NCBI GenBank assembly: GCA_964405325.1
Contig: CAYONM010000073.1
Location: forward strand, 1-15,234
DNA length: 15,234 nucleotides
Reading direction: 5' to 3'
Source: CAYONM01 sp964405325
Lineage (GTDB): Bacteria; Planctomycetota; UBA11346
Part shown: in pieces, positions 5,743 to 14,931 of the stretch
Position numbering within the stretch: the first letter of the stretch is position 1
How the letters are laid out: each line of letters starts with the position of its first letter
Notes under the pieces: generated by a model
The model's input: the letters and a program-made list of their open reading frames with translations, nothing else
Database searches by the model: none
Told to the model about the DNA's origin: nothing
Made by a program: the position numbers and the translations under genes

Positions 5743-8541
5743 TCAGCGGTAGCGCTCGAAATAGGCCTCGAGGACCCGCTTGGCGATGCCCGAGCAGGCG
5801 CGACCACCCGAGGTGCCACCAAAAACGAAGATGGCGAAGGCCACCTGGGGTGTGTCGGCCGGGGCGTAACCAATCAGCCAGGCATGATCGGGGAAGCGCT
5901 TCGGGTCCTTGTTGCCCCACTCGCTGGTGCCGGTTTTGGCGGCGACGTGGATGCCCGCGGCCGGGCCGGACAGCTTGAGATAGGGTGCGGTGCTGTGCGG
6001 TTCGCCGCCGGTGGTGCGCTTCATGCCCGAGCGGATCTCCTGCCATTGCGCTGGACTCAATTGGATGCGATCCACCACCTGCGGTCCACGGTCGGGCAGG
6101 CGGACGAGCAGCGGCGCCAGGATGGTGCCACCATTGGCCACGGCGGCCGGAATGGGAATCAATTCCAGTGGTGAGGAAGGCCAGAACTGGCCGATGCCCA
6201 TGCGGCGTGTGTCACCTTTGGTCCAAAACGGTTCGAAGGGTCGCAGTTGCGCGATGTTGGCCGGATCGGGGCAGACCCCATTGCGCTGCCAGGGCACATC
6301 CGGACTCAGGCGGCCGCCGCAGCCGAAGCGGCGGTACCAGTCGGCAATGGCTTCGGGCCCGATGCGCTCGGCCAGTTTGCCGAAGATGACGTTGGAGGAC
6401 AGGGCGATGGCCCGGGCCAGATCGTAATCACCGGCCGGTGCATGGTCACCCATGCGACCCAGACGACCACGGGAATGGATCTCCTCGCCCAGGCTGTACT
6501 GCTGGCTGGCGAGGGCCAGCATGCCCATGGCAACCTTCATGGTCGAGCCTGGCGGATGCGAAGCGGTGCAGCTGTGATCGATCAGCGGCTGGTCCGGATG
6601 TTCGATCAACTCCTGGTAGCGGGTGCGCAGGTCGCTGATCCGGTAGCTGGGGCGCGAGGCCATCACCAGCACTTCGCCCGAGTGGACATCCATCAGGACC
6701 ATGCTGGCGCGACCGCGATTGACCGGCAGGGCGTTTTCCATTCGCGTGGTGGCCACCGGATAGCCGACCTCCTTGCCCAGTTCCACGGCCAAGTCGTACC
6801 AGTGCTCCAGGGCATATTCGGCACCTTGCTGCAGGGCGACATCCAGGGTCAGGTGCAGGTCCTGCCCCGGTATCGGCGGGTCGTATTGTTCCAATACCAC
6901 GCCCGAGCCGGTGCGCAGGCGCAGGCGTTTGCCCGTGACCCCTTGCAGGGTGGTATCGTACAGGGCTTCCAGGCCGCTGGTGCCCCGCCAGCCCTGTGGG
7001 TCGAGCCGGCGCATCTCGGCTTCGTCACGGTCGATACCGCGTGCCAGTTTCCCCATGTGGCCGATCAGATGTGGTGCCAGGCCGGGATAGCGGTATTCCC
7101 GACCGAGTTCGCTCTGCACCCGCAGACCCGGTAAGCGAGGCGTGGTGGCGAGGAAATCCGTGGCGACATCGTCGGGGATATCGACCGCATCCGGGCTACA
7201 GGCGATGGCCAGGCGTTTGTCGACATTGCGCAGCAGGGGAATCGCATCCAGCACCGTGGAGCCGGCCCAGGCGCGATCGGCCCGACGGCGGGCGCGGGTC
7301 AGGCGCGCTTCCACCGACAAGGCGGTCTCGTCCAGGCCGCCAGCGCGCAGACTGCGCGCCAGCTCGCGGCAGAAATCATCCAGTTTCTGATGGTCGAACA
7401 CCACCACATGCTGCGGATGGTAGCGTCGCACGATGGTCAGGGCCGAGACCACCTCGGTTTGGTCCAAGAGCAGGGCATGCAACCAGTCCCCGGTGGTGCC
7501 CAGGCTGGCACGCAGTCGCCGGCTGAAGCGGCTCAGCATGCCGTCGTCTGCTCCGGGTGGATCGTCTTGCAAATAATAGATACGTTCCCGCCCAGGTAGC
7601 GCGCCATGCAGCTGGACCGGTTCCAGCACCACCCCGGCCGGCAGGGCGGCCGTCAGTTCCAGGGCACGGCTGGCGGGGGCCAGATACCAGTTCGGATCAT
7701 CCCGGTCCAGCGTGAGGTCGGCTTCCACCTCTTGCAGCAGGCGCTGCTGGATGTCATCCAGCGCTCGACCACTGGCTCGGGACAGGGCGTCCAGACCCAG
7801 GCTCAGGGCCTGGGGATCGAGCAGGACCCATTGTTGTCGGCTGGCATCCGGCAAGGTCAGTTCCACCTCGCTGGCATAGGCCCGCAGCAACCGTTCGCTA
7901 TAGCCCTGGCCCATGCCCAGGTTCTGATCCAGGCGGTGACAGGCCTGCCGAAACGCCTGCGGCGGACAGACCAGGCCGGGCGTGCCCCATTGCTGGTGGA
8001 TCTCCTGGGCCAGCGCCAGGCCGGGTCGGGAGCTGATCAGGCGGCGTTCCCCCAGCCGGATCACCAGATCAGGATAGCTTTCGGTCAGTTGGCGCGGCAG
8101 GGCGACCAGCCCCATCAGGCTCTGCGCCCGTCTGATGCTGCGGATGGCCGTGCCCGGATGCGCCTGGAGCTCCTGTTCCACCACCTGCCGGACCGTGCTG
8201 GGATCCTGCCCCAGGTGGGTGCTGATGGTGGCGACCAGATCCACTAGGCTGGTCTCGTCCAATTCCCGATGCGGAAAGCGGCGGCGCTGCCGCAGATCGA
8301 GCTCCATCTCACGCAGGATCACTGCCAGGTGGTAGACTGGCCGGTTGTCGACCAGAGTCACGCCTTGGCGATCCAGCAGCCGGCCACGCCGGGCTGGTAG
8401 CAGTTCCTCGATCAGTCGATCGGCTTGGACAGCATCGTCCAGGTGGCCACCCTGCACGATCTGGAGCTGGAACAAGCGGGCGATGTACAGGCCCATCGCC
8501 AGAGTGTAGATGATCGCCAGCAGCCAGATCCGTTGTGGCAT
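5743..8541 (-). CDS. PBP2-like penicillin-binding transpeptidase with an enlarged pedestal
   Basis: A protein of 932 residues. One N-terminal membrane anchor (about 5-24) is followed by a periplasmic region. All three transpeptidase motifs are present: SxxK at Ser666-Lys669 (HPPGSTMK, Ser666 the acyl nucleophile), SxN at 715-717 (SSN) and KTGT at 869-872. It should cross-link peptidoglycan stems outside the inner membrane. The dimer/pedestal landmarks RRGRLLDRQG (51-60) and YRYPGLAPHLIGHMG (483-497) lie about 430 residues apart. They are about 130-140 apart in E. coli PBP2 (633 aa), so roughly 280-300 residues are inserted. The order GLEALYD (523-529) and then the transpeptidase follows PBP2, hence an elongation role is inferred. 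The ATG at 8541 is 4 nt after the transporter stop; an in-frame ATG at 8574 overlaps that gene and is less likely. No mreC, mreD or rodA is nearby. Confidence 0.92.
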   Translation of the reverse strand: MPQRIWLLAIIYTLAMGLYIARLFQLQIVQGGHLDDAVQADRLIEELLPARRGRLLDRQGVTLVDNRPVYHLAVILREMELDLRQRRRFPHRELDETSLVDLVATISTHLGQDPSTVRQVVEQELQAHPGTAIRSIRRAQSLMGLVALPRQLTESYPDLVIRLGERRLISSRPGLALAQEIHQQWGTPGLVCPPQAFRQACHRLDQNLGMGQGYSERLLRAYASEVELTLPDASRQQWVLLDPQALSLGLDALSRASGRALDDIQQRLLQEVEADLTLDRDDPNWYLAPASRALELTAALPAGVVLEPVQLHGALPGRERIYYLQDDPPGADDGMLSRFSRRLRASLGTTGDWLHALLLDQTEVVSALTIVRRYHPQHVVVFDHQKLDDFCRELARSLRAGGLDETALSVEARLTRARRRADRAWAGSTVLDAIPLLRNVDKRLAIACSPDAVDIPDDVATDFLATTPRLPGLRVQSELGREYRYPGLAPHLIGHMGKLARGIDRDEAEMRRLDPQGWRGTSGLEALYDTTLQGVTGKRLRLRTGSGVVLEQYDPPIPGQDLHLTLDVALQQGAEYALEHWYDLAVELGKEVGYPVATTRMENALPVNRGRASMVLMDVHSGEVLVMASRPSYRISDLRTRYQELIEHPDQPLIDHSCTASHPPGSTMKVAMGMLALASQQYSLGEEIHSRGRLGRMGDHAPAGDYDLARAIALSSNVIFGKLAERIGPEAIADWYRRFGCGGRLSPDVPWQRNGVCPDPANIAQLRPFEPFWTKGDTRRMGIGQFWPSSPLELIPIPAAVANGGTILAPLLVRLPDRGPQVVDRIQLSPAQWQEIRSGMKRTTGGEPHSTAPYLKLSGPAAGIHVAAKTGTSEWGNKDPKRFPDHAWLIGYAPADTPQVAFAIFVFGGTSGGRACSGIAKRVLEAYFERYR

Positions 8542-8545
8542 GGCC

Positions 8546-11428
8546 TCAGTCCCGGCCCACCGCCGGCATGACACGCGACAGCGGATCCTGCTCCGAATCC
8601 GACGGTGGTTTGTAGTGGGTACAGATCAACAGTGCCGGCAGCAGCAGCAGGGTGCTGGCCATGCAGGCCACCAGGCCGATGCAGGCGGCCAGGCCCAGGC
8701 CCTGGATGCCGATGTAGGCGTTCAGCAGCAGCGAACCGAAGCCGACCACCGAGGTAAGCGTGGTCATCAGGATCGGATGGCCGATTTCGATCAGGGTGCG
8801 TGACAGGCCGTTGCTGCAGCGGGTTTGCCTGCTCAGGTGGTGGATGAAGTGGATACCATTGTCGATGCCGATCCCGATGATCAGCGGAAAGACGGCGATG
8901 TTGATGATGTTCCAGGGCTGGCCGATCAGATGCAGGCCGGCCAGCATCACAGCGATGCCGAAACCCAGCGTGCCCAGGACCAGCGCCATGTTGCCGACGT
9001 GGCGCATGCACACCACCAGGATCAACACCGTGGCGATGGCGGCATAGATGCTGAGCCGGAGGAAGTTGTCGACGATGGTGGTTTGCAGTTCGTAGGACAA
9101 GGCGACGCCGCCGACCACCGTCACGTCCACCCCTGGTACCGGCCGATGGTGCCCTTTGAGGGCCGGATCGAAGCCCAGAGCGGTGTAGAGTTCCTCGAAG
9201 GGCACCAGGGTGTGATCTGGGCGCAAGGCCAGCGGCATGCGCAAGTAGACGGTGCCATCCTCGCCCAGCACGCACGTGGCACGGATCAACTCGGCCAGGG
9301 GCCCGTCCAGCAAGTCGTAGGGTAGTAGCGGTTCTGCTGCTTCGACCCGCTGATGCATGGCCTGGAGATCGCTGAAAAAGGGGTGATAGCGCTCACGTTG
9401 CTTGGGCGTGGCCTGGTCGAGCACCTGCTCCACCTTGGCCCAGTCGACGCTGTCGGCCAGCCGCGCCAACACCGCCTGCTGTCGCGAGGGGGAGGGCAAC
9501 AGCGACAATTGCGCACCAGTGCGATGCAACAGCGGCGAGAGCGGCATCGGATGGCCGGCCGGCAGCAGGGCGGGTTCTGCGGGGACATCCCAGTGCCGGA
9601 CCAATTCCACCCGCTGCAGCGCGCCATCGCGCAGCTCGCTGAAGCTGGCTTCGCCCCAGGGGGTATCGATCACGTGTCGACCGATCAGATCCTGCTCACT
9701 GGCCGTACAGTCCACCGCCAGGTGGTCGAGGCCGGCCACCAGCTGTTCGCGGCTGAGGTCTTGCTGCAGGGTGCAGGGCAGGGGCTCGCGCAGGTGATCC
9801 AGGCTGGTGGTGAATTGCCAGGCGGCATCCAGCAGCGCGGTGGGATCCTGGCTGGTCCACAGTAGCTCCAGGCCGCCGAAACTGATCCCCAGCCGTTTGC
9901 CCAATTCCTCGTAGTCCCGATCGTGCACGCTTTCGTGCGGACGCAGTTTGCGCAGATCGTGATCGAAGACGAACAGCTGCTCGCGGGTTGCCAGGATGCC
10001 GATGACCACCAGGACCAGCGCGATGCTGCCAGCGACGAACCACTGGGTGTGGGTGGCGAACCAGCGGGTGTAGTAGCGTACGACTTTCGGCTCGCGATAC
10101 TCGTCTGGACCCCACAGGGTGAGCAGCGCTGGGATGATCAGCAAGACCAGTAGCAGCATCATGCTGAGCGCCAGGGCTGAGACCACGCCCAGCTCCTGCA
10201 TGCCGCGAAACTCGCCGAAGGACAGAATGGCAAAGGAGGTGGCTGTGGTCAGACAGCCCAATGCGATGCCCGGGCCGACCCGGTGCACCGCTTGCACGGC
10301 CGCCCAGCCGCGGCGATCGGCGGGGGAGCTATGTGTCACCGTGTCGTGATGCAGGGCCCAGGCGTAGGCATTATAGAGATGGATGATGTAATCCACGCCC
10401 AAGCCTACCAGAATCGCGCTGAAGGCGGTCATCACCAGCGACAGCTCGCTCCCCAGCAGCAAGGTGGCCATACCCAGACCGGCCCCCACCGAGGGCAGCA
10501 CCACCGCACCGATGAAACCGATCAAGCGCAGGCTCCGGTACACCAGGCCAAACAACAGCATGATGCCCAGGAAGCTGGTTGCTGCCATCACCACCGCTGA
10601 GCTCTGCGCGGCTTTGAAATCGCGCGAGGCCAGGGGGTAGCCGCCGGCGATGTACATGGTCAGGTCGGGGTGCTGACGGTTGAATTCATCCTGCACGGCG
10701 TTCAGGGCATCGGTGATGGCATGGGTGAAGGGCATGTCCTTGATCGGGCGGCGGGGTTTGAGCATCAGCACGTGGATGGTGCCGTCTTTGGAGACCAGAT
10801 AACCCTGATCCTGCCGCAGTGGCAGATCATCACCCATGCGATTGCCAATATCCTCGGCATACACCGTGCTCCAGAGTCCCAGGACATCCCGCTGCCGGAG
10901 GGCGGCCGGCACCGCTGCACTGGGGCCGCGTTCCAAGCGGGTCTTAAGGTAGCGGGGCTGCAGCCGTTTCTCGAATTGCTCCAGGCCGGCATCGGACAGT
11001 GCCAGGAAGCCGGCGCGGCCCACCAGGTTCTGCCGCGCCTGCCGTGCCTCCTCGTCCAGGCGGCCGATCACCAGACCGACCAGCGGCTCCTTCTGGTTCA
11101 CCTGCGGATTATACCAGGTCCACTGCAACACCTCACTGGCGATCGCTTCGATGGCGGCCCGGGCGCGCTGCTGGTCCTGGGGCGAGTCGGTCGGTGTCTC
11201 CACCGCCAGAAACAGCTGATCGCCCGCGCCGAAGACCTCGACCAGGGTATTCAGGCCCTTCAAGGCTGGCGAGCCGGGTGGCAGCATGCTGGAGGGATTG
11301 GGATCGAAGCGCAGCCCGAGCGCGCACAGACTCAAGCCCATGGTCAGCAGGAAGGATCCGAGCAGCGTCACCCGCGGCCGGCTGGCGGCCAAACGGGCGA
11401 TCGCTTCGAGAACAGAAACAATGGACAT
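8546..11428 (-). CDS. RND/MMPL-family exporter
   Basis: A 960-residue inner-membrane protein with the duplicated RND layout. TM1 is at about 18-38 and is followed by a large periplasmic loop (about 40-272). TM2-TM6 lie at about 275-440, TM7 at about 460-480. A second periplasmic loop (about 482-788) precedes TM8-TM12 at about 790-936. Each half carries the TM4 signature: GLGVDYIIHLYNAY (343-356) and GIGIDNGIHFIHH (852-864); the Asp residues are expected in proton relay. The family exports lipids, hopanoids or hydrophobic compounds; the substrate here is unknown. Some similarity to HpnN-type transporters is possible but not shown. The start at 11428 was chosen because the membrane-anchor N-terminus begins there; an ATG 50 codons upstream would overlap the rhodanese remnant. 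No clear Shine-Dalgarno precedes it. It is the first gene of a two-gene operon with the transpeptidase. Confidence 0.9.
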   Translation of the reverse strand: MSIVSVLEAIARLAASRPRVTLLGSFLLTMGLSLCALGLRFDPNPSSMLPPGSPALKGLNTLVEVFGAGDQLFLAVETPTDSPQDQQRARAAIEAIASEVLQWTWYNPQVNQKEPLVGLVIGRLDEEARQARQNLVGRAGFLALSDAGLEQFEKRLQPRYLKTRLERGPSAAVPAALRQRDVLGLWSTVYAEDIGNRMGDDLPLRQDQGYLVSKDGTIHVLMLKPRRPIKDMPFTHAITDALNAVQDEFNRQHPDLTMYIAGGYPLASRDFKAAQSSAVVMAATSFLGIMLLFGLVYRSLRLIGFIGAVVLPSVGAGLGMATLLLGSELSLVMTAFSAILVGLGVDYIIHLYNAYAWALHHDTVTHSSPADRRGWAAVQAVHRVGPGIALGCLTTATSFAILSFGEFRGMQELGVVSALALSMMLLLVLLIIPALLTLWGPDEYREPKVVRYYTRWFATHTQWFVAGSIALVLVVIGILATREQLFVFDHDLRKLRPHESVHDRDYEELGKRLGISFGGLELLWTSQDPTALLDAAWQFTTSLDHLREPLPCTLQQDLSREQLVAGLDHLAVDCTASEQDLIGRHVIDTPWGEASFSELRDGALQRVELVRHWDVPAEPALLPAGHPMPLSPLLHRTGAQLSLLPSPSRQQAVLARLADSVDWAKVEQVLDQATPKQRERYHPFFSDLQAMHQRVEAAEPLLPYDLLDGPLAELIRATCVLGEDGTVYLRMPLALRPDHTLVPFEELYTALGFDPALKGHHRPVPGVDVTVVGGVALSYELQTTIVDNFLRLSIYAAIATVLILVVCMRHVGNMALVLGTLGFGIAVMLAGLHLIGQPWNIINIAVFPLIIGIGIDNGIHFIHHLSRQTRCSNGLSRTLIEIGHPILMTTLTSVVGFGSLLLNAYIGIQGLGLAACIGLVACMASTLLLLPALLICTHYKPPSDSEQDPLSRVMPAVGRD

Positions 11429-11429
11429 A

Positions 11430-11449
11430 GCTTGCGCATCATGGCAAGC
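11430..11449. repeat. short inverted repeat just upstream of the transporter start
   Basis: GCTTGC (11430-11435) and GCAAGC (11444-11449) are perfect complements separated by 8 nt, immediately before the transporter ATG. It could be an operator or a leader hairpin controlling translation; it is short enough to be chance. Confidence 0.35.
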
Positions 11450-11611
11450 GGTCGGCTGGAGCCAGTCTGGATGGCCTGGGACTGCCGGCACCCCGCCAGC
11501 AGCAGCCCAGGACCACCGACGTCTCGCCTGCACGTGGCCGAACGCTTGGCCGAGGAAACCGGCTTTGCGCCCATCCACGTGCTTTGGGGGGATTGGCAGG
11601 CATGTCAGTGA
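11441..11611 (+). pseudogene. remnant of a rhodanese-like protein (C-terminal end only)
   Basis: The frame ending at the TGA 11609-11611 encodes PTSRLHVAERLAEETGFAPIHVLWGDWQAC. This has the spacing and pattern of the last helix-strand-helix of single-domain rhodaneses (typically CPTSR..AERL...GF..V.VL.GGW.AW). Only about 45 residues are recognisable. The catalytic Cys loop is not clearly formed, and upstream the DNA is the start of the divergent transporter gene, so the N-terminal two thirds are missing. The end overlaps the next plus-strand start (ATG 11602) by 10 nt, an arrangement expected of an old operon. Pattern recognition only, no alignment was possible. Confidence 0.4.
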
Positions 11612-11790
11612 AGCGCGTCATGGCCTGGGCTGCGCTCATCCTGCTGATCCTCGCGTGGCGCCGAGCTGCGCTGTGGCAAAGCCTGGGCCTGCTGTCGGCT
11701 TTTTGTGTCCTGCTGCTGATCACCGCCCTGCGCGGCATCGATATCAGCTGTGGTTGCTATGGCGAATGGCTGAAAACCGACATCCCCTTG
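11602..11790 (+). pseudogene. remnant of a MauE/DoxX-like redox membrane protein
   Basis: From ATG 11602 the frame encodes a hydrophobic segment, then WRRAALWQSLGLLSAFCVLL and ITALRGIDISCGCYGE. The CGC(F/Y)G motif after a transmembrane helix is the hallmark of MauE-type proteins, which pass reducing equivalents across the membrane. Intact members have about 130-180 residues and four TM helices. Here the first hydrophobic stretch runs directly into what is normally the third helix, and the last helix is missing where the 3' end of the repeat-protein gene begins. The open frame continues to 12348 but only as antisense of that gene. Both an internal deletion and a 3' truncation are inferred. A short functional two-TM protein cannot be excluded. 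Confidence 0.45.
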
Positions 11791-11832
11791 GCCCTGTCCG
11801 GCAGCGCGTCTTCGCCCGGTGCCGCCGGCGGG

Positions 11833-14800
11833 TCAGTTGATGCCGCTGGGGGCGCCGTGGGCTCGAAAGACGGCGTCGAGCGCCGATGGGACCGAAAAGG
11901 TGGCCGGCGAGGGCCGGCGCAACCCGTCACTCCGGCGTTCGAATTCGATGATCTGATCAGCCGGATCCGAGCGCAGACGGATCAGACGGTCCGTGCCATC
12001 ACCGTTGCCGGGACGATAGGACCACAGCTCGCAGCCGGACGGTGTGCTGGCCGGGAAGTACAGGGTGCCGTCGATCACCACCTGCAGATCGCTGGGGCCA
12101 CCAGCGGTAAAGGGATCGCTACCGGACCGGCCGGGCTGCAGATCGGCGACCATGCGGGTACCGGCGCTGGTGCCATCGCTGATCCACAATTCGCGACCGT
12201 GTTCGCCATCGTTGGCATTGAAGCACAGCTGCTGCCCGACCATGACCGGATAAAGGATCTCCGGACTGGCGGGACCGGGCGCGATATCGCTCAGGCGCTT
12301 GGTGCCGGCGCTGGTGCCATCGCTGATCCACAATTCGCGCCCGTGTAGGCCGTCGTCGGCCAGCAGCAGCACGCGATCACCGATGCTGCCCACCACCTCG
12401 GGAGTGGAATCGTCTGCGCCGCTGCGGATATCCGCGACCAGACGGGTATTGGCCTGGCTGCCATCGGAGACCCACAGCTCGCGACCGTGTATGCCGTCAT
12501 CGGCGGTGAAGAACAGGCGCCCACCTGCCGCGGCGACATGCGCCACCCGATCGGATCCGGTGGCATTGATCTGCAGCGCGCGTCGGCTGCCGACGACACT
12601 GCCGTCGCTGCACCAGAGGGCGCTGCCCTCGCCATCGTCGGCCGGGAAATAGACCAGGCCGTCATGCGCCACCAGGATCGAACGACCGATGGCCGGGTTC
12701 TTGGCGAAGGCATGCGCGTTGCCGGGCGCGATATCGGTCAGGCGCATGGTGCCCGCCGGGCTGCCATCGGAGACCCACAGCTCGCGACCGTGGCTGCGGT
12801 TCTCGGCGGTGAAGAACAGGCGCCCGTCGTGGACCAGTCCATTCGTGATGCCGCGCACAAAACCAGACAGATGGTCATCTATCGTGGCCAGACGCTCGGC
12901 GCTGGTGCCGTCGCTGCGCCAGAGTTCGTTGCTGGTGTGGCCATTGCCATAGCGGACCACGGCGAACACGGCCACCGTGCCGAGGGCATGGAAATGGTAG
13001 GGATTGCTGCTGGCACGAACACCGTCGACATTGCCCTCGGCGATATCCATGAGCAACTGGGTGCCAGCGGGCGTACCATCCGTTCGCCACAATTCCTTGC
13101 CGTGGGTATCGCCGGAGGTGACCGTTCCGTCGGAAGCGCCGAACAACAGCCAGGAGCCGATCGCGACCCCCGGCGCCACAGAGTCGTCCCGCTGGTCGAG
13201 GCGTGGGTTGATGTCCTTCAGGCGCGAGGCGCCGGCGCCGGACGCGGCCGTATACAGTTGGAAATTGCCTGAGGAATTGGTCAGATCGAGAAAGACCGGC
13301 GTCGCCGAGAAGACCACCGAGTCGCCAAAACGCATAAGCGCACGCGGGTTGCTGCTGCCGCCGCCAGCCGACGGCGTCAGCAGCAGCCGCGTGCCCGCAG
13401 CCGTGCCATCGCTGACATACAGTACATTGTCGACCACGCCATCCGGATCGCTGAGTTCACCGTGGCTGGCCAGGAAGAAGACGTGGCCGGAACCGGTGCC
13501 GATACCACGGATGGTATGGGCGCGCAGCGGCGCGCCCGCGGGTGTCGGCAGATCGGCGAGATAGCGGGTGCCGTCGGCAGTGCCGTCGGAGATCATCAGC
13601 AGGTGCTCGCCCTCGTCTTCCTGGCGCGCCAGAAAGAGGATGGATGTGCCGTCGAGATCGGCAAAGGCGACCGGGGCCGAGGATGTACCTCTGCCACCGG
13701 GGCGGATCTCGCTCAACAAGCGGGTGCCCGCCTCGGTGCCATCGCTGATCCAGGGCTCGCTATTGTAGCTGGTACCGGGTGCATCGGCACTGAAACAGAG
13801 CAGACGGTCGCCGAGGCTGGTCAGTTCCTCGACGCCATACTCCTGAGCGTCGTCGGTCACGTTCTTGAGCAACCGGGTACCGTCACTGGTGCCGTCGCTG
13901 ATCCAGATTTCGCGACCGGTACTGCCATCATCGGCCACGAAATACACCCGTTGCCCGAGCTGTTCGAGAGCTCTCGGATTGCAGCCCGTACTGCCTGGAC
14001 GCAGGTCGCGCAGGCGACGGGTGCCGCCCGGCTCGCCGTCGGCGATGAAGGGCTCTTCGCCGCCACCGCCGCTGGTACTGAAAAAGAAGACCCGATCGCC
14101 CAACGAGATCATACGACTGCGCACGCTCAGGCTGCCATTGCCGACCAGATCCTCGACCATGCCGGTGGTCGTTCCGTCCGTCCGCCACAATTCCAGACCG
14201 TGGACACCATCATCGGCAGCGAACAGCAGCTCATCGCCCAGGGCGGCCAGCTTGGCACCATCCAGCGGTAATTGCAGGAAGGACGGCGGCAGCACGATGC
14301 TGCTATCGGGGCCCGGCCGGACATCGGCCACCAGGCGGGCATCGCTGCCGGCGGCGCTGCTCAGCCACAACTCACGGCCCTGAGCGGTGGTCTCGGCCAA
14401 GAACCAGACCCGTCCCCCAGCCGCCACGAAGTGTTTCGGATCGCTGCCAGCGGCGCCGGGTTCGAGATCGCCCACCAATCGCGTGCCGGCGACGGTGCCA
14501 TCGCTGACCCAGGGCTCGTGACCGTGCTGACCATCATCGGCGCTGAACCACAGCAGATCGCCGATGACCGTCAGATCGCGAGGGCTGGAGCCGGCACTTC
14601 CGGGATGGATATCGCACAACAGCCGGGTGCCCTCGTGGCTGCCATCGCTGATCCAGAGTTCGGTCCCAGTACCGATGGCGGTATTGACGAAGATCATGCT
14701 CTCGCCGAAGGCGAGGGCCTCGCCCACGCCCCCGTACTGCCGGTTGATATCCACCACCTGCTGCGGCTCCGCCGCGCCCAGACCCAGCATGACACAACAG

Positions 14801-14922
14801 AGAGCCAGCAGCTTGCCGGCTCGACTGGTCGGCACGGCCCAGACGCCGGCTGCCGGACAGGGCCATCCGCCAGCCTCGACCGTGCCTGCCACCCGATCTG
14901 AATAATAGTGTCTCAATAGCAT
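11833..14922 (-). CDS. secreted ELWxxDGT-repeat protein
   Basis: A protein of 1029 residues from the ATG at 14922. The N-terminus has a signal-like core about 35-50 residues in (GKLLALCCVMLGLGAA), so it is probably exported. A GTG at 14835 would give a more compact signal peptide and is a real alternative. The rest is about 17 repeats of roughly 48-60 residues, each built as hydrophobic strand, FxADDGxHG, ELWxSDGTxxGT, then a xLVxDIxPGxxGS turn. Clear copies include ELWISDGSHEGT, EPWVSDGTVAGT, EIWISDGTSDGT and two of ELWISDGTSAGT; two copies are degenerate and a last ELWSY is truncated. The pattern suggests a beta-propeller or beta-solenoid, with Asp/Gly-rich turns that might bind calcium. 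Function is unknown; surface or adhesion roles are speculative. The last 45 residues are unlike the repeats and no sorting signal is recognised. AAAGGG lies about 7 nt before the ATG. Confidence 0.88.
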   Translation of the reverse strand: MLLRHYYSDRVAGTVEAGGWPCPAAGVWAVPTSRAGKLLALCCVMLGLGAAEPQQVVDINRQYGGVGEALAFGESMIFVNTAIGTGTELWISDGSHEGTRLLCDIHPGSAGSSPRDLTVIGDLLWFSADDGQHGHEPWVSDGTVAGTRLVGDLEPGAAGSDPKHFVAAGGRVWFLAETTAQGRELWLSSAAGSDARLVADVRPGPDSSIVLPPSFLQLPLDGAKLAALGDELLFAADDGVHGLELWRTDGTTTGMVEDLVGNGSLSVRSRMISLGDRVFFFSTSGGGGEEPFIADGEPGGTRRLRDLRPGSTGCNPRALEQLGQRVYFVADDGSTGREIWISDGTSDGTRLLKNVTDDAQEYGVEELTSLGDRLLCFSADAPGTSYNSEPWISDGTEAGTRLLSEIRPGGRGTSSAPVAFADLDGTSILFLARQEDEGEHLLMISDGTADGTRYLADLPTPAGAPLRAHTIRGIGTGSGHVFFLASHGELSDPDGVVDNVLYVSDGTAAGTRLLLTPSAGGGSSNPRALMRFGDSVVFSATPVFLDLTNSSGNFQLYTAASGAGASRLKDINPRLDQRDDSVAPGVAIGSWLLFGASDGTVTSGDTHGKELWRTDGTPAGTQLLMDIAEGNVDGVRASSNPYHFHALGTVAVFAVVRYGNGHTSNELWRSDGTSAERLATIDDHLSGFVRGITNGLVHDGRLFFTAENRSHGRELWVSDGSPAGTMRLTDIAPGNAHAFAKNPAIGRSILVAHDGLVYFPADDGEGSALWCSDGSVVGSRRALQINATGSDRVAHVAAAGGRLFFTADDGIHGRELWVSDGSQANTRLVADIRSGADDSTPEVVGSIGDRVLLLADDGLHGRELWISDGTSAGTKRLSDIAPGPASPEILYPVMVGQQLCFNANDGEHGRELWISDGTSAGTRMVADLQPGRSGSDPFTAGGPSDLQVVIDGTLYFPASTPSGCELWSYRPGNGDGTDRLIRLRSDPADQIIEFERRSDGLRRPSPATFSVPSALDAVFRAHGAPSGIN
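12015..14665 (-). repeat. ELWxxDGT coding repeat array
   Basis: The array inside the secreted-protein gene has a period of mostly 144-180 bp. The copies at 12161 and 12305 share 35 identical bases, and the match continues after one mismatch, exactly 144 bp (48 codons) apart. The other copies are more diverged. This looks like recent duplication or gene conversion near the 3' end of the gene. Confidence 0.8.
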
Positions 14923-14931
14923 CAGATCGCC

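Noticed and set aside
12015..14665. Regular repeats that might suggest a CRISPR array
   Set aside because: The repeats lie in frame inside one open reading frame, with a period of 144 bp or more and a conserved protein motif; they are coding repeats.
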